Origin: Pseudomonas cedrina subsp. cedrina
GTDB taxonomy: Bacteria; Pseudomonadota; Gammaproteobacteria; Pseudomonadales; Pseudomonadaceae
DNA length: 64,000 bases
Assembly: GCF_001983175.1 (NCBI RefSeq)
Contig: NZ_MNPW01000004.1
Span: 1-64,000, forward strand
Direction of reading: 5' to 3'
Position 1 is the stretch's first letter. Each line of letters begins with the position of its first letter. Positions 36,507 to 44,620 of this stretch are shown here, in pieces. Under the pieces are notes generated by a model. That model saw only the letters and a list, made by a program, of their open reading frames with translations, was not told the DNA's origin and did not search any database. Position numbers and translations under genes: made by a program.

Positions 36507-37295
36507 ATGCTGCTTTATCTCGAATATCTGCCCAGCTTGCTCATCGGCATGGCGCGTATCTACCCCTGTGGCATCCTAGTGGCGGCGTTCTGTTTTCAAC
36601 ATATTCGCGGCAGGCTTCGCGGCACCATTATGATGGTCATGGCGCTGCTGCCCGCGCCTGGTATTCACGCGGCGATGGAAGGGCTGAACTATTCGGCGCT
36701 GATATTCGGCGCTCTGGTGCTCAAGGAGATTGCCCTGGGCTTGTTGCTGGGGGTACTGCTGTCCATGCCGTTCTGGTTGTTCGAGGGAGTGGGAGCGTTG
36801 CTGGATAACCAGCGCGGCGCCCTGGCCGGTGGGCAGCTCAACCCTTCGCTGGGGCCGGACGCCACCCCGCTGGGGCATATGTTCAAGCAATTGGCGATTT
36901 TTTTACTGATGACCACCCTGGGGCTGGGCGCGTTGACCCAGGTGATCTGGGACAGTTACCTGATCTGGCCTGCTACCGTATGGTTTCCGCTGCCTGCGGC
37001 GAATGGCATGAGCCTGTTTGTCGATGTATTGGGCGATACCTTCACACACATGCTGCTCTATGCCGCGCCCTTTATCGCGGTGTTGCTGTTGCTGGAGTTC
37101 GGTATTGCGTTGCTGGGGGTCTACAGTCAGCAATTGCAGGTGAGCACGCTGGCGCCCCCGGTCAAATGCCTGGCGGGTATTGGTATCCTGCTGCTGTACT
37201 TCGCGCTGCTGCAGGACCTGATCGTCGGGCGCATGGGTTTGCTGGGTGACCTCAAACACTCACTGGGAGTGTTGATCAAGGTCGCTAGCCCATGA
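36507..37295 (+). CDS. hrcT: Type III export gate protein HrcT (SctT)
   Basis: A 262-residue FliR/SctT membrane protein with about seven or eight hydrophobic segments; the FEGVGALLDNQRGAL motif (about residues 92-106) is a family mark. It caps the HrcR5S4T1 gate. Its end overlaps hrcU by 4 bases. Confidence 0.94.
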   Translation: MLLYLEYLPSLLIGMARIYPCGILVAAFCFQHIRGRLRGTIMMVMALLPAPGIHAAMEGLNYSALIFGALVLKEIALGLLLGVLLSMPFWLFEGVGALLDNQRGALAGGQLNPSLGPDATPLGHMFKQLAIFLLMTTLGLGALTQVIWDSYLIWPATVWFPLPAANGMSLFVDVLGDTFTHMLLYAAPFIAVLLLLEFGIALLGVYSQQLQVSTLAPPVKCLAGIGILLLYFALLQDLIVGRMGLLGDLKHSLGVLIKVASP

Positions 37296-38389
37296 GTGAT
37301 TCAGGCGAAAAAAAGCACCCGGCTTCCGCCAAGAAACTGCGTGACCAACGCAAGAAAGGCCAGGTCGCGCAAAGTCAGGATGTGGCAAAACTGATGGTGC
37401 TCACGGCCATCAGCGAGATCGCCCTGGCCACCGCCGAAACCAGCTTGCAGCGCTTCCAGCAGTTGATGCTGTTGCCGATATCGCGCCTGGACCAGCCCTT
37501 TGTGCGAGCGCTGGAAGAAGTACTGTTTGAAGGGCTGGGTGTGTTTTTTTCATTCGCGCTGTTGATGGCCGGCGTGGCGATTACCACTAAGCTGATCAGC
37601 AGTTGGATGCAGTTCGGACTGTTGTTTGCCCCCGAAACCCTGAAACTGGATTTCAACCGTCTCAACCCCATCAGCCAAATCAAGCAAATGTTCTCGGCCC
37701 AGCAGTTGATGAATCTGGTGATGAGTGTGGTGAAAGCCTGTCTTATCGGGTTGATTGTGTATGTGGTCGTCCGCCCGTCCTTGAGTACGCTGATCAACCT
37801 GGCCACCAGTGATCTGCAGAGTTACATCCTTGCGCTGATCGCGCTGTTCCGCCACCTGCTGCATGTGTGCCTGGGCATGCTGTTGGTACTGGCCCTCATC
37901 GACCTGGTCATGGTGAAACACTTTTTCGCCAAGCGCATGCGCATGACCCAGGTGGAGGTCGTCAAAGAGTACAAGGACATGGAAGGCGACCCCCATGTCA
38001 AAGGCCAAAGGCGTTCGCTGGCCTATCAACTGGCCCAGGAAGAACCGAAGGTCAAGCTGCCCAAGCTGGAGGAGTCCGACATGCTGGTGGTCAACCCGAC
38101 GCACTTTGCGGTCGCCTTGTATTACCGCCCCGGTAAAACGCCGCTGCCGCTGCTGGTGAGCAAAGGCACGGACGACGAAGCGCGCAAATTGATCCGTCGC
38201 GCCAAGGCGGCCGATGTGCCGGTGATCCAGTGTGTATGGCTGGCCCGCACGCTCTACACGAAAAAACTGGGGGCCAGTATCCCCCGGGAAACCTTGCAGG
38301 CCGTGGCTCTGATCTACCGCACCCTGCGAGAGCTGGATGATGAAGCCAAGCGCGAAACCCTGGAGCTGCCCGAGCTTGAGCAGCGTTGA
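37292..38389 (+). CDS. hrcU: Type III export switch protein HrcU (SctU)
   Basis: A 365-residue FlhB/SctU protein: N-terminal basic stretch (KKHPASAKKLRDQRKKGQ), four membrane segments up to about residue 210, and a cytoplasmic tail with the self-cleaving NPTH motif in LVVNPTHFAVALYY (about residues 263-276). Cleavage there changes substrate choice. It ends the plus-strand operon; its stop is immediately next to that of convergent hrpV. Confidence 0.95.
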   Translation: MSDSGEKKHPASAKKLRDQRKKGQVAQSQDVAKLMVLTAISEIALATAETSLQRFQQLMLLPISRLDQPFVRALEEVLFEGLGVFFSFALLMAGVAITTKLISSWMQFGLLFAPETLKLDFNRLNPISQIKQMFSAQQLMNLVMSVVKACLIGLIVYVVVRPSLSTLINLATSDLQSYILALIALFRHLLHVCLGMLLVLALIDLVMVKHFFAKRMRMTQVEVVKEYKDMEGDPHVKGQRRSLAYQLAQEEPKVKLPKLEESDMLVVNPTHFAVALYYRPGKTPLPLLVSKGTDDEARKLIRRAKAADVPVIQCVWLARTLYTKKLGASIPRETLQAVALIYRTLRELDDEAKRETLELPELEQR

Positions 38390-38737
38390 TCAGCGGCTTG
38401 TGGGCGAGTCCAGGGTTTGCAGATTGGCCAGCGACAGCATCCGGCTGAGGATCCTGTCGAGCTCACTGGTGTTTGCCGGCATGGCGTGCCAGATCACCAG
38501 GGCGTGCTGGGCGTCGAGGTAGACAAAACAGCCGTCGAACGCCAAAGCCTGCTCAAAGCGTCGTTCCAATACACGCTGCAATTGCCCGGCCTGCACGGCT
38601 TCGCGAGCCACCTGCAGGGCCAGTCCCGGCCGGTTTCCCGCATGCAATGCGCAGACCTTGATCCCTTGCGCGAGGGGCAGGTGAGCGGCAGTGCCGCTCA
38701 TCAGGGCGTCCAGGAATACCTGGCGTCGATCGGACAT
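38390..38737 (-). CDS. hrpV: Regulatory protein HrpV
   Basis: A 115-residue cytoplasmic protein in the last position of the hrcC operon, as in P. syringae. There HrpV binds HrpS and restrains it, and HrpG relieves the block. The start at 38737 (MSDRRQVFLDALM) is chosen because the frame upstream lacks family-like sequence. The gene abuts hrcU with no bases between the two stop codons, which share the palindrome TGATCA. Confidence 0.82.
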   Translation of the reverse strand: MSDRRQVFLDALMSGTAAHLPLAQGIKVCALHAGNRPGLALQVAREAVQAGQLQRVLERRFEQALAFDGCFVYLDAQHALVIWHAMPANTSELDRILSRMLSLANLQTLDSPTSR

Positions 38738-38748
38738 AGGTTGAGGCC

Positions 38749-38952
38749 TCACCGTTCCAGCGATACCGTCTGGTAATCCGCGCGCTCGCCGGCGGGGCCG
38801 GGCTCGACGCGCATCTGCGGCGGCCACCAGATCACCATCTTGTCCTTGGACGATTGCGGGCGTGAGCACGAATCACCCTTGCAGGTGGGAGTACAGCCGG
38901 TGATGAGCACCGCTGCGCCGATCAGGGTCATGCACAAGAGTCTGAGTTTCAT
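38749..38952 (-). CDS. hrpT: Small lipoprotein HrpT
   Basis: A 67-residue lipoprotein with the signal peptide MKLRLLCMTLIGAAVLITGC (lipobox LITGC, Cys at residue 20). P. syringae HrpT is an outer-membrane lipoprotein thought to help HrcC, like a pilotin. The ATG overlaps the hrcC stop as ATGA. Confidence 0.85.
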   Translation of the reverse strand: MKLRLLCMTLIGAAVLITGCTPTCKGDSCSRPQSSKDKMVIWWPPQMRVEPGPAGERADYQTVSLER

Positions 38953-41084
38953 GGCGTAGCCTTCTGAGCTGGAGTGATCAGGGAAGGGCGCGGCACGCTG
39001 AGGTGTTCGTCCTTCACCACGGGACGCATGGCGATAAAGACTTCGGCCTCTTCCCCCGGCTTGAGCCAGGCGCGCGGCCATACGGTGACCGCCAGGGTCT
39101 GCGAATTGCTGCATTCCTTTTCGTCGATACGCACATTACGTTTGAACTGGTTGCGCAGCACCACGACCGCCACGTTGTACTCGGGGCCGGCGAACCATTG
39201 GCTGCGCTCGGTATTCAACGCCAGCAAGTCACGGGTGCTGCACAAGGTGCTGAGCCCCAGGGGCATCGGCGCCGACTTGAACGCCTTGGGCACTTCCCCA
39301 CTGACCAGGCGCGCCAGGGTGCTGATGATGTCACTGCGCTTGATCACCGGCTCGTGAGGCGAATAGCGCCTGGCCAGTGGGGTGAGGGCGGCTTGTAATT
39401 CGGCTTGGTCGGCCTGTGGCAAGTAGCGCGACGGGTCGTCCTGGTCGCCGATGACCCGTGGTGTAAGGATGAACAAGCGCTCACGCCGATTGTTCTGGCG
39501 CTCGGTCGAGGAAAACAGCAATTTGCCCAACAGCGGAATATTCCCCAGCAGGGGGATTTTGTTTTGTTTGTCGGTACTTTGCGTGACATGAAAACCGCCG
39601 ACGACCAGAGAACGTTTTTCCTCCATCACGGCTTGGGTGCTGACCTTGCCTCGGCGTACATCAAGGTGGTTCGGGTCGGGGTTGCTCTCGTCGAAATTGC
39701 CGTCTTCTATATCGACCGCCAGATGGATCTGATGAACGCCGCGGCTGGTGGTAACCCTGGGCACGACTTGAAAACTGGTGCCCACGGTGACCGGCAGAAT
39801 AGTGGCGTATTCACTGCCGGGCGTCAGGTACTGGGTGCGGTTGAAGTCGATCACCGCCGGTTGGTTTTCCAGGGTGAGCACCGAAGGGTTCGAGACCATG
39901 GTCGCCAGCCCCTTGGCTTCCAGCGCGCGGATATCGGCGTTGAAACGGTCACGGCTTCCAATCGACAACTGCGACGAGGTGCCGGGTGCCATGTTGACGC
40001 CACCTCGGAAGCGGCTGTTCTGGAAGCCCCACTTCACCCCGAATTCGCGCAATTGCGTGCGTTCGATATCAAGAATGATCGCATCGATCTCGATCAGCTT
40101 GCGCGCGACGTCAAGTTGAGTGATCAGCTCCCGGTACATGGCCTGGCGTTCCGGCAAGTCATAGATCAGCACGGCGTTGTTGCGCACATCGGCTTCGACG
40201 CGGATGCGGCTGTTGGATACCGGAGCGCGCGGGGTCAGCGCCGGGCCTGGGTCCAACTGCCCCATATTGCCATTCGCACCGAGCATCTGGCCCAGCAGCG
40301 GGTTGCCCAGCCGGGGCACGTTCGGCGTGAGGGGGGCCGGTTGGGAGGTGGACCGTTGGTTCAATGCAGAAAGCGACGAGGCGGAACGGGGTTCCAATAG
40401 CTGCCGCAAAATGCTGGCGACGCCGGGGACGGTGAGCTTCTCGCCGCGATAGTCCACATGGCGGTCCGCGGCATTGGCAAACTTCAGCGGGTAACTCAGC
40501 ACGCTCTGCTTTTCATCCGGCGAGCGACGCTGGCTGCTGAACTGCTTGATCTGTTCGATATAGCGCTTGGGACCGGAGACCAGTACCACGCCGTCTTCCG
40601 GTAACTCGCCCCAGCCGAAACGGCTGTCGAGCAGGCCGATATCGGTGAGGGCCTGTTTAAGATCGGCAATCGTCTCCGACGAGACTTCCAGGCGCGCGGA
40701 CTCCTGCTGATCCAGCGTGCTGATGAACAGGGTGTTGTTGTAGAGGTACCACTGAAAACGGTGCTCGACGCCCAGCCTGTCCAGCATGGATTGCGGGGTG
40801 TTCGCGCGGATCTTGCCGTTGACGTCCCCCTCCAGCAGCCCCTCGATCTGCAGTTGCGTGCCGAAGGTCTGGGCGAAGTCTTCGAGTACTTCGCGTAAGG
40901 GTTTGTGGTCGGCCTCGTAGGCGTAGGCGGTGTTTTTCCATTCTGCGGGGATGGCGGCAAAAGCGCTGTGCACCGGAACGAGCAAACAGGCGAGCGCCAT
41001 CAGGTACCTCAGGTGGTAACGTCCTGATGAAGTTTCAGGCGGATTAATGCGCAAGCTGTTGCGCTTGTAAATGTTGTTATACAT
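38949..41084 (-). CDS. hrcC: Type III outer-membrane secretin HrcC (SctC)
   Basis: A 711-residue secretin with a signal peptide (ALACLLVPVHSAFA, about residues 30-43), N0/N1-type periplasmic domains and the C-terminal secretin barrel (GVKWGFQNSRFRGGVN and LLGNIPLLGKLLFSS, about residues 520-534). It makes the outer-membrane channel. GGGA lies 7 bases before the chosen ATG. Full length for a Hrp1-class secretin. Confidence 0.95.
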   Translation of the reverse strand: MYNNIYKRNSLRINPPETSSGRYHLRYLMALACLLVPVHSAFAAIPAEWKNTAYAYEADHKPLREVLEDFAQTFGTQLQIEGLLEGDVNGKIRANTPQSMLDRLGVEHRFQWYLYNNTLFISTLDQQESARLEVSSETIADLKQALTDIGLLDSRFGWGELPEDGVVLVSGPKRYIEQIKQFSSQRRSPDEKQSVLSYPLKFANAADRHVDYRGEKLTVPGVASILRQLLEPRSASSLSALNQRSTSQPAPLTPNVPRLGNPLLGQMLGANGNMGQLDPGPALTPRAPVSNSRIRVEADVRNNAVLIYDLPERQAMYRELITQLDVARKLIEIDAIILDIERTQLREFGVKWGFQNSRFRGGVNMAPGTSSQLSIGSRDRFNADIRALEAKGLATMVSNPSVLTLENQPAVIDFNRTQYLTPGSEYATILPVTVGTSFQVVPRVTTSRGVHQIHLAVDIEDGNFDESNPDPNHLDVRRGKVSTQAVMEEKRSLVVGGFHVTQSTDKQNKIPLLGNIPLLGKLLFSSTERQNNRRERLFILTPRVIGDQDDPSRYLPQADQAELQAALTPLARRYSPHEPVIKRSDIISTLARLVSGEVPKAFKSAPMPLGLSTLCSTRDLLALNTERSQWFAGPEYNVAVVVLRNQFKRNVRIDEKECSNSQTLAVTVWPRAWLKPGEEAEVFIAMRPVVKDEHLSVPRPSLITPAQKATP

Positions 41085-41098
41085 AGGTGTTTCCCTGA

Positions 41099-41500
41099 TT
41101 AGTGCAACAACGAACGTAGCGTGGTACGTCTGAATGGCTGGGCCGGCTTGTTCAGGCGCGCAAAAGTGGCACGCCAGGTATCGCGTTGGTTGAGCAGAGA
41201 TTCGATACAGCGCTGCAGCGGTTCGTCGCAGGGTTTGTGCAGGCAGTGAATAAGCCAGAGTTCACCGCTGGCTGGGCATTGAGCGAGAGCACCCGGAAAG
41301 TGAGCCAGGCTGATCCCTCCCAGTCGCATCCAGGTCATCAGCAATGTTTCATTCGGTGGGTGTTGGGTCAGTTGGACACTTAGCTGCAGAGCGTCCGAAC
41401 AGTGACGCAGGACTACTTCGTCATCGCCCTCGAATAACCTAAACGCTCCGACGCCGCTCCTCAAACACTCGGTAAGTATCTGCTTCACGTTACTGTGCAC
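41099..41500 (-). CDS. hrpG: Type III chaperone-like regulator HrpG
   Basis: A 133-residue protein in the HrpG position. It begins MHSNVKQILTECLRSGVGAF and has the mixed alpha/beta make-up of a type III chaperone. P. syringae HrpG binds HrpV and so frees the HrpR/S activator. It overlaps hrpF by 11 bases. Confidence 0.82.
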   Translation of the reverse strand: MHSNVKQILTECLRSGVGAFRLFEGDDEVVLRHCSDALQLSVQLTQHPPNETLLMTWMRLGGISLAHFPGALAQCPASGELWLIHCLHKPCDEPLQRCIESLLNQRDTWRATFARLNKPAQPFRRTTLRSLLH

Positions 41501-41708
41501 TGTCCAGGCCTGACTTCATCATCATGAAATTTACGCGGGTTTGTTCATTGACGAGGTATTCGGATTTACGATGTTTTATCAAGAGTTCATAAAATAAGTC
41601 CGCGTCTTGCGCTGACCCGGAAAAATCTTCTGCCGCAGAGTCGACTTCGTATTTAACGAATTTTGCTTCTTTGATAAGTCTCTGTTTAAGGCCGTCGAAA
41701 AAGTTCAT
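41490..41708 (-). CDS. hrpF: Type III protein HrpF (pilin chaperone)
   Basis: A 72-residue acidic helical protein (MNFFDGLKQRLIKEAKFVKY) matching the small HrpF of P. syringae, which stabilises the HrpA pilin in the cytoplasm. It is first in the run hrpF-hrpG-hrcC-hrpT-hrpV, behind a degenerate hrp box. Confidence 0.83.
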   Translation of the reverse strand: MNFFDGLKQRLIKEAKFVKYEVDSAAEDFSGSAQDADLFYELLIKHRKSEYLVNEQTRVNFMMMKSGLDSAQ

Positions 41709-41736
41709 GTGAGGTGCCTTTGTGGGTATGTATCCC

Positions 41737-41764
41737 TTTATGGCTTTTATTTCGAAATGGTTCC
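41737..41764 (-). promoter_or_regulatory. Degenerate hrp box before hrpF
   Basis: On the minus strand a perfect GGAACC, a 15-base spacer and CCATAAA, which has T for C at the fourth position of CCACNNA. It is in the 68-base gap before hrpF, where P. syringae also has a HrpL promoter. It is probably weaker than the other boxes. Confidence 0.55.
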
Positions 41765-41776
41765 ATATGTAGCTGT

Positions 41777-42394
41777 CTATATGTTATGAAATGTGTCTTG
41801 ATCGCCTTTTTCCACAAGGCCTTCATCGTCTTTCATGATGGCGTTGACCATGGAGATCCAGTCAATACGAAAATCGCCTTCGTCGGTTTTCAATATCAGC
41901 GTTTGAGGCTCAATTGTGTTTTCCGCGTGCAGCGTCCAGTGATGGCCACCGCCGCTGCCAAGGCATTGCCTCACCTTCTCAAGTTCATGTGGATTACAAA
42001 CCAATGTCGCCTTGATCGCAGGAATGTGGCAGGCCAGCAGTTGTTTGATCAGGGCTCCAATGCGTTGTAGTGGGGGCGTTTCTTCAAGTAACAGGCGAAT
42101 AGCCTGGTTGGCAATTGAGGTGGCGTATTGTTCGAGGTTGTCATACAGGACTTGGCGCTCGGCCTCCCAGCGTTTGAACTGGGCATCGGCACGCTGCCAT
42201 ATTTCAAGCCCTGCTTTTTCAAGCAGGTGTTCCCGTTGCTCGTGTGCCTCCCTCAGTAATTGTTTGGCCCCAGCCTTTGCTTGTTCTAGCACGTCACCGG
42301 CCTGGGTATAACGTGCCAGGATTTCACGGGAGATCAGGCTTCCCGGGAGGGGTGGTGTTGCGCCCTGAGAGCTGATTGTGAGTCGACATAACAT
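41777..42394 (-). CDS. hrpE: Type III stator protein HrpE (SctL)
   Basis: A 205-residue SctL/FliH-type protein with a long helical middle (LEQAKAGAKQLLREAHEQRE, about residues 38-57) and a small C-terminal domain. It links the C-ring pods to the HrcN ATPase. The ATG at 42394 is chosen because GGAG lies 7 bases ahead; an upstream start at 42415 would lie inside hrpD. Confidence 0.88.
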   Translation of the reverse strand: MLCRLTISSQGATPPLPGSLISREILARYTQAGDVLEQAKAGAKQLLREAHEQREHLLEKAGLEIWQRADAQFKRWEAERQVLYDNLEQYATSIANQAIRLLLEETPPLQRIGALIKQLLACHIPAIKATLVCNPHELEKVRQCLGSGGGHHWTLHAENTIEPQTLILKTDEGDFRIDWISMVNAIMKDDEGLVEKGDQDTFHNI

Positions 42395-42396
42395 CG

Positions 42397-42954
42397 TTAA
42401 TCTCCATGTGCCCATGACTCAGAAACGCTGCCGTTGTGGTTCAGTGCGCCTATACGCCACACCACGGCATGCCAGAGGGTATCAAGACGGCTGTGCGAGC
42501 CATTGAGCGACGGTGGCTTGTCTTCCAGCTCAAGCACGCGGCGGCGGGGAAAGCGCAGTCTGAGCCGTTGCCAGGTCGCAGGAGAGATCCACGAGCGCAA
42601 CAACTGCAACGGATCGTTATCGGGTTGCACGAGATCAGGAGGCAGAGCTTTGGACAGGCTGTTACACCACAGCAGATGGTGCGCATCCAATGCTGCTGCA
42701 TAGGCGGGGCGGCAGATGCCGTCAATCAGTGCGAGACCCAGATCAAGTTGCTCGCCTGACGCAATGGCAAGTTGAAGTAATGCGGGGTCAGGCATTGGCG
42801 GCAGGCAGGAGGCAATGTCGTAATGTGTACCCGTTGCTACCTGCCCGCTGCGATGGAGTTCTACAAGTGCCGCATGGGTATTGGTGCTTCTCCAGTCTGC
42901 GTGCGCGTATAACCAGGGGGCAGCCCACCATTGGGCCCATGCGAGGTTACTCAT
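42397..42954 (-). CDS. hrpD: Type III protein HrpD (SctK-like)
   Basis: A 185-residue protein placed between hrcJ and hrpE, the position of hrpD in Hrp1 clusters. It has several Trp residues in the first 20 positions (LAWAQWWAAPWLYAHADW) and no membrane segment. By position and size it is likely the SctK-type linker of the sorting platform; sequence alone is too variable for certainty. Start overlaps hrcJ by 8 bases. Confidence 0.78.
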   Translation of the reverse strand: MSNLAWAQWWAAPWLYAHADWRSTNTHAALVELHRSGQVATGTHYDIASCLPPMPDPALLQLAIASGEQLDLGLALIDGICRPAYAAALDAHHLLWCNSLSKALPPDLVQPDNDPLQLLRSWISPATWQRLRLRFPRRRVLELEDKPPSLNGSHSRLDTLWHAVVWRIGALNHNGSVSESWAHGD

Positions 42955-43765
42955 TGTTTGAATGAGCGGGCACGTCAGGGGATTGCGCGTGCGTTTGAGT
43001 GCGCAAAATGGATTCCTGCATGACTCGCTGCTTTCGCTTTTGCCAGAATATGGCCGCTGAAACCATAAGCACCAAGGCGAGCAGCGAGACCATCACACTG
43101 GTTCGCCAGAAACCGAGGTCATCGCCCGGAATCAGAAATGGCCCGAAATAGGCTAAACGTTGTTGCTCCAGATAAGCCGTCGCAGGCACGAATACCACTG
43201 TCAGTTTTTGCGGGTTTTCGAGCGCCGTGGCCATGCCTGGTATGCTACTGGCAATCAGTCTGCGTACACGTGCCCTGATATTGTCGGGGTCAAGCCGCGG
43301 ATCATGTTTGATGAACACCGACGCGGAGGCCGGTTGTACAGGCTCACCCGGAGCCACACGCTCAGGCAGTACCACATGTACTCGGGCGACGACGACCCCA
43401 TCAATGTTCGATAAAGTGGTTTCCAGTTCCTGGGACAGCGCATAGATGTAGCGTGCTCGTTCTTCCAGCGGCGTCGAGATGACGCCTTCTTTACGAAAGG
43501 TGTTGCCCAACGTAGCGCGTGCCGTCCGAGGCAGCCCGACGGCCTCCAGCGTGCGCACGGCGCGCGCAATATCGGTGGCATTGACGACCACGGTAACGCC
43601 ATCTTTTGCGGGGACTTTAGTGGCGCGAATATGTTTGTCGGCCAGCTCTGCTACAACTTCATTGGCCTCTTGTTCTGTTAATTGCCGATGGAGCTCGACA
43701 CGTTCACTGCAGGCACTCAGCAGGAGCGTGAAAGAGATTAATACAGTAAACAAGGTGGGAGTCAT
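42947..43765 (-). CDS. hrcJ: Type III inner ring lipoprotein HrcJ (SctJ)
   Basis: A 272-residue lipoprotein with signal and lipobox LLLSAC (Cys at about residue 19), two ring-building domains (LTEQEANEVVAEL and the LSNIDGVVVARVHVVLPE stretch) and a C-terminal membrane anchor VMVSLLALVLMVSAAIFW (about residues 223-240). It forms the inner-membrane ring with HrpQ. Complete. Confidence 0.95.
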   Translation of the reverse strand: MTPTLFTVLISFTLLLSACSERVELHRQLTEQEANEVVAELADKHIRATKVPAKDGVTVVVNATDIARAVRTLEAVGLPRTARATLGNTFRKEGVISTPLEERARYIYALSQELETTLSNIDGVVVARVHVVLPERVAPGEPVQPASASVFIKHDPRLDPDNIRARVRRLIASSIPGMATALENPQKLTVVFVPATAYLEQQRLAYFGPFLIPGDDLGFWRTSVMVSLLALVLMVSAAIFWQKRKQRVMQESILRTQTHAQSPDVPAHSNNE

Positions 43766-43771
43766 TTTGAC

Positions 43772-44133
43772 CTACTGGAGGCTGCTGATTTTATCGATGC
43801 ACTGAGCGGTTTTTCCAACGCACTTCGTCAACATATGCTGAAGCAACAATGCGTCGGAGAGCTGGCTCGGGTATTTTCGAGCCTCGTCAAGTTTGTCCGT
43901 GCCCCCCAATGCGCGCAGGCTTCTGGTCATGCGGTTGGTCACGGAGGTCAGTTCGCCTGCCGCCTCTTTCAGCAGGTTCCGTGGCGAGGTCAAGCTAGCT
44001 GTAATGTTCGGCAGTGACGATGGAATCATGGCCGAGTTAAAAAGTTTATATCGGCACTCAAGTCAGACGTCTCGTCTGACCAAGAAGAACTTGGAAGCTT
44101 TCTTACTTCAGTAGCATTTATGATCTCTGTCAT
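43772..44133 (-). pseudogene. hrpB: hrpB (SctI inner rod), split by a frameshift
   Basis: Two overlapping frames together look like one HrpB. The first (44133-44026) starts at ATG behind CAGGA and encodes MTEIINATEVRKLPSSSWSD and on to INFLTRP, then stops. The second (44029-43772, 85 residues, MIPSSLPNIT) has no convincing ribosome site and begins at an ATG overlapping that stop. One extra T in the T5 run at 44043-44039 would join them as ...INFFNSAMIPSSLPNIT..., a 120-residue protein close to the length I recall for P. syringae HrpB. The inner rod is essential in related systems. It may be a real mutation, a slippage-rescued gene or a sequencing error. Confidence 0.75.
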
Positions 44134-44182
44134 GAAGTAGTCCTGCCACCGAATCATTGAAGTTTTGAGTTTTTTATTTTTG

Positions 44183-44220
44183 AAAAATAGCCTTCCCGAC
44201 AGAGTATGCCGGAAAGGCTA
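44183..44220 (-). terminator. Terminator/attenuator between hrpA and hrpB
   Basis: On the minus strand TAGCCTTTCCGGC pairs with GTCGGGAAGGCTA and is followed by TTTTT. It lies 18 bases after the hrpA stop and should let pilin mRNA exceed that of the downstream machine genes. Confidence 0.8.
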
Positions 44221-44237
44221 GGAATGCTTTCAGGTAG

Positions 44238-44438
44238 TTATAGTCGCAACGAGTCAACGGCTGATTTAATACCGCTGGTGTTTTCGTTCTCTGCTTTTTT
44301 GAACGCGTTTTTTACGCCGTCCGCGCGTTTCTTCGCTTCCGAGGCTTCTATGCCTGCGTCAGCCTCTTGAGAAGTCATACCGCCACTACCGAAACCGCTC
44401 CAATAAGGTGAATAGGATGATCCACTAGGAATAGTCAT
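44238..44438 (-). CDS. hrpA: Probable type III pilin HrpA (SctF)
   Basis: A 66-residue protein without cysteine. The N-terminus is rich in Ser, Gly and Tyr (MTIPSGSSYSPYWSGFGSGG) and the C-terminal half is an amphipathic helix ending KSAVDSLRL, as in type III needle and pilus subunits. P. syringae HrpA is longer (113), Erwinia HrpA is about this size. It is first behind a hrp box and followed by a terminator, which fits a subunit needed in excess. GGAG lies 7 bases before the ATG. Confidence 0.72.
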   Translation of the reverse strand: MTIPSGSSYSPYWSGFGSGGMTSQEADAGIEASEAKKRADGVKNAFKKAENENTSGIKSAVDSLRL

Positions 44439-44525
44439 ATTGTTTCTCCGTGTATAACGTTAGTTTTACTGGGTTCAGCAATACTTCAAGGTAGATGTGC
44501 ACAACAGTAGTGCTGTTCCCTGATT

Positions 44526-44553
44526 TATGTGGTTCAAGAGATTTATACGTTCC
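44526..44553 (-). promoter_or_regulatory. hrp box of the hrpA operon
   Basis: On the minus strand TGGAACG, a 15-base spacer and CCACATA, close to the HrpL consensus. It is 88 bases before the hrpA ATG and should drive hrpA and, by readthrough, hrpB to hrpE. Confidence 0.82.
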
Positions 44554-44620
44554 ATTCCTTTCTATGGGGGATGTTTCAAGAAGTGTATTTACTATGCCAG
44601 GAACGTCAGGCAGGGTACTT

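Noticed and set aside
44501..44520. GGAACA upstream of hrpA as the hrp box
   Set aside because: The partner CACATC is only 14 bases away and imperfect; the box at 44526-44553 fits better.
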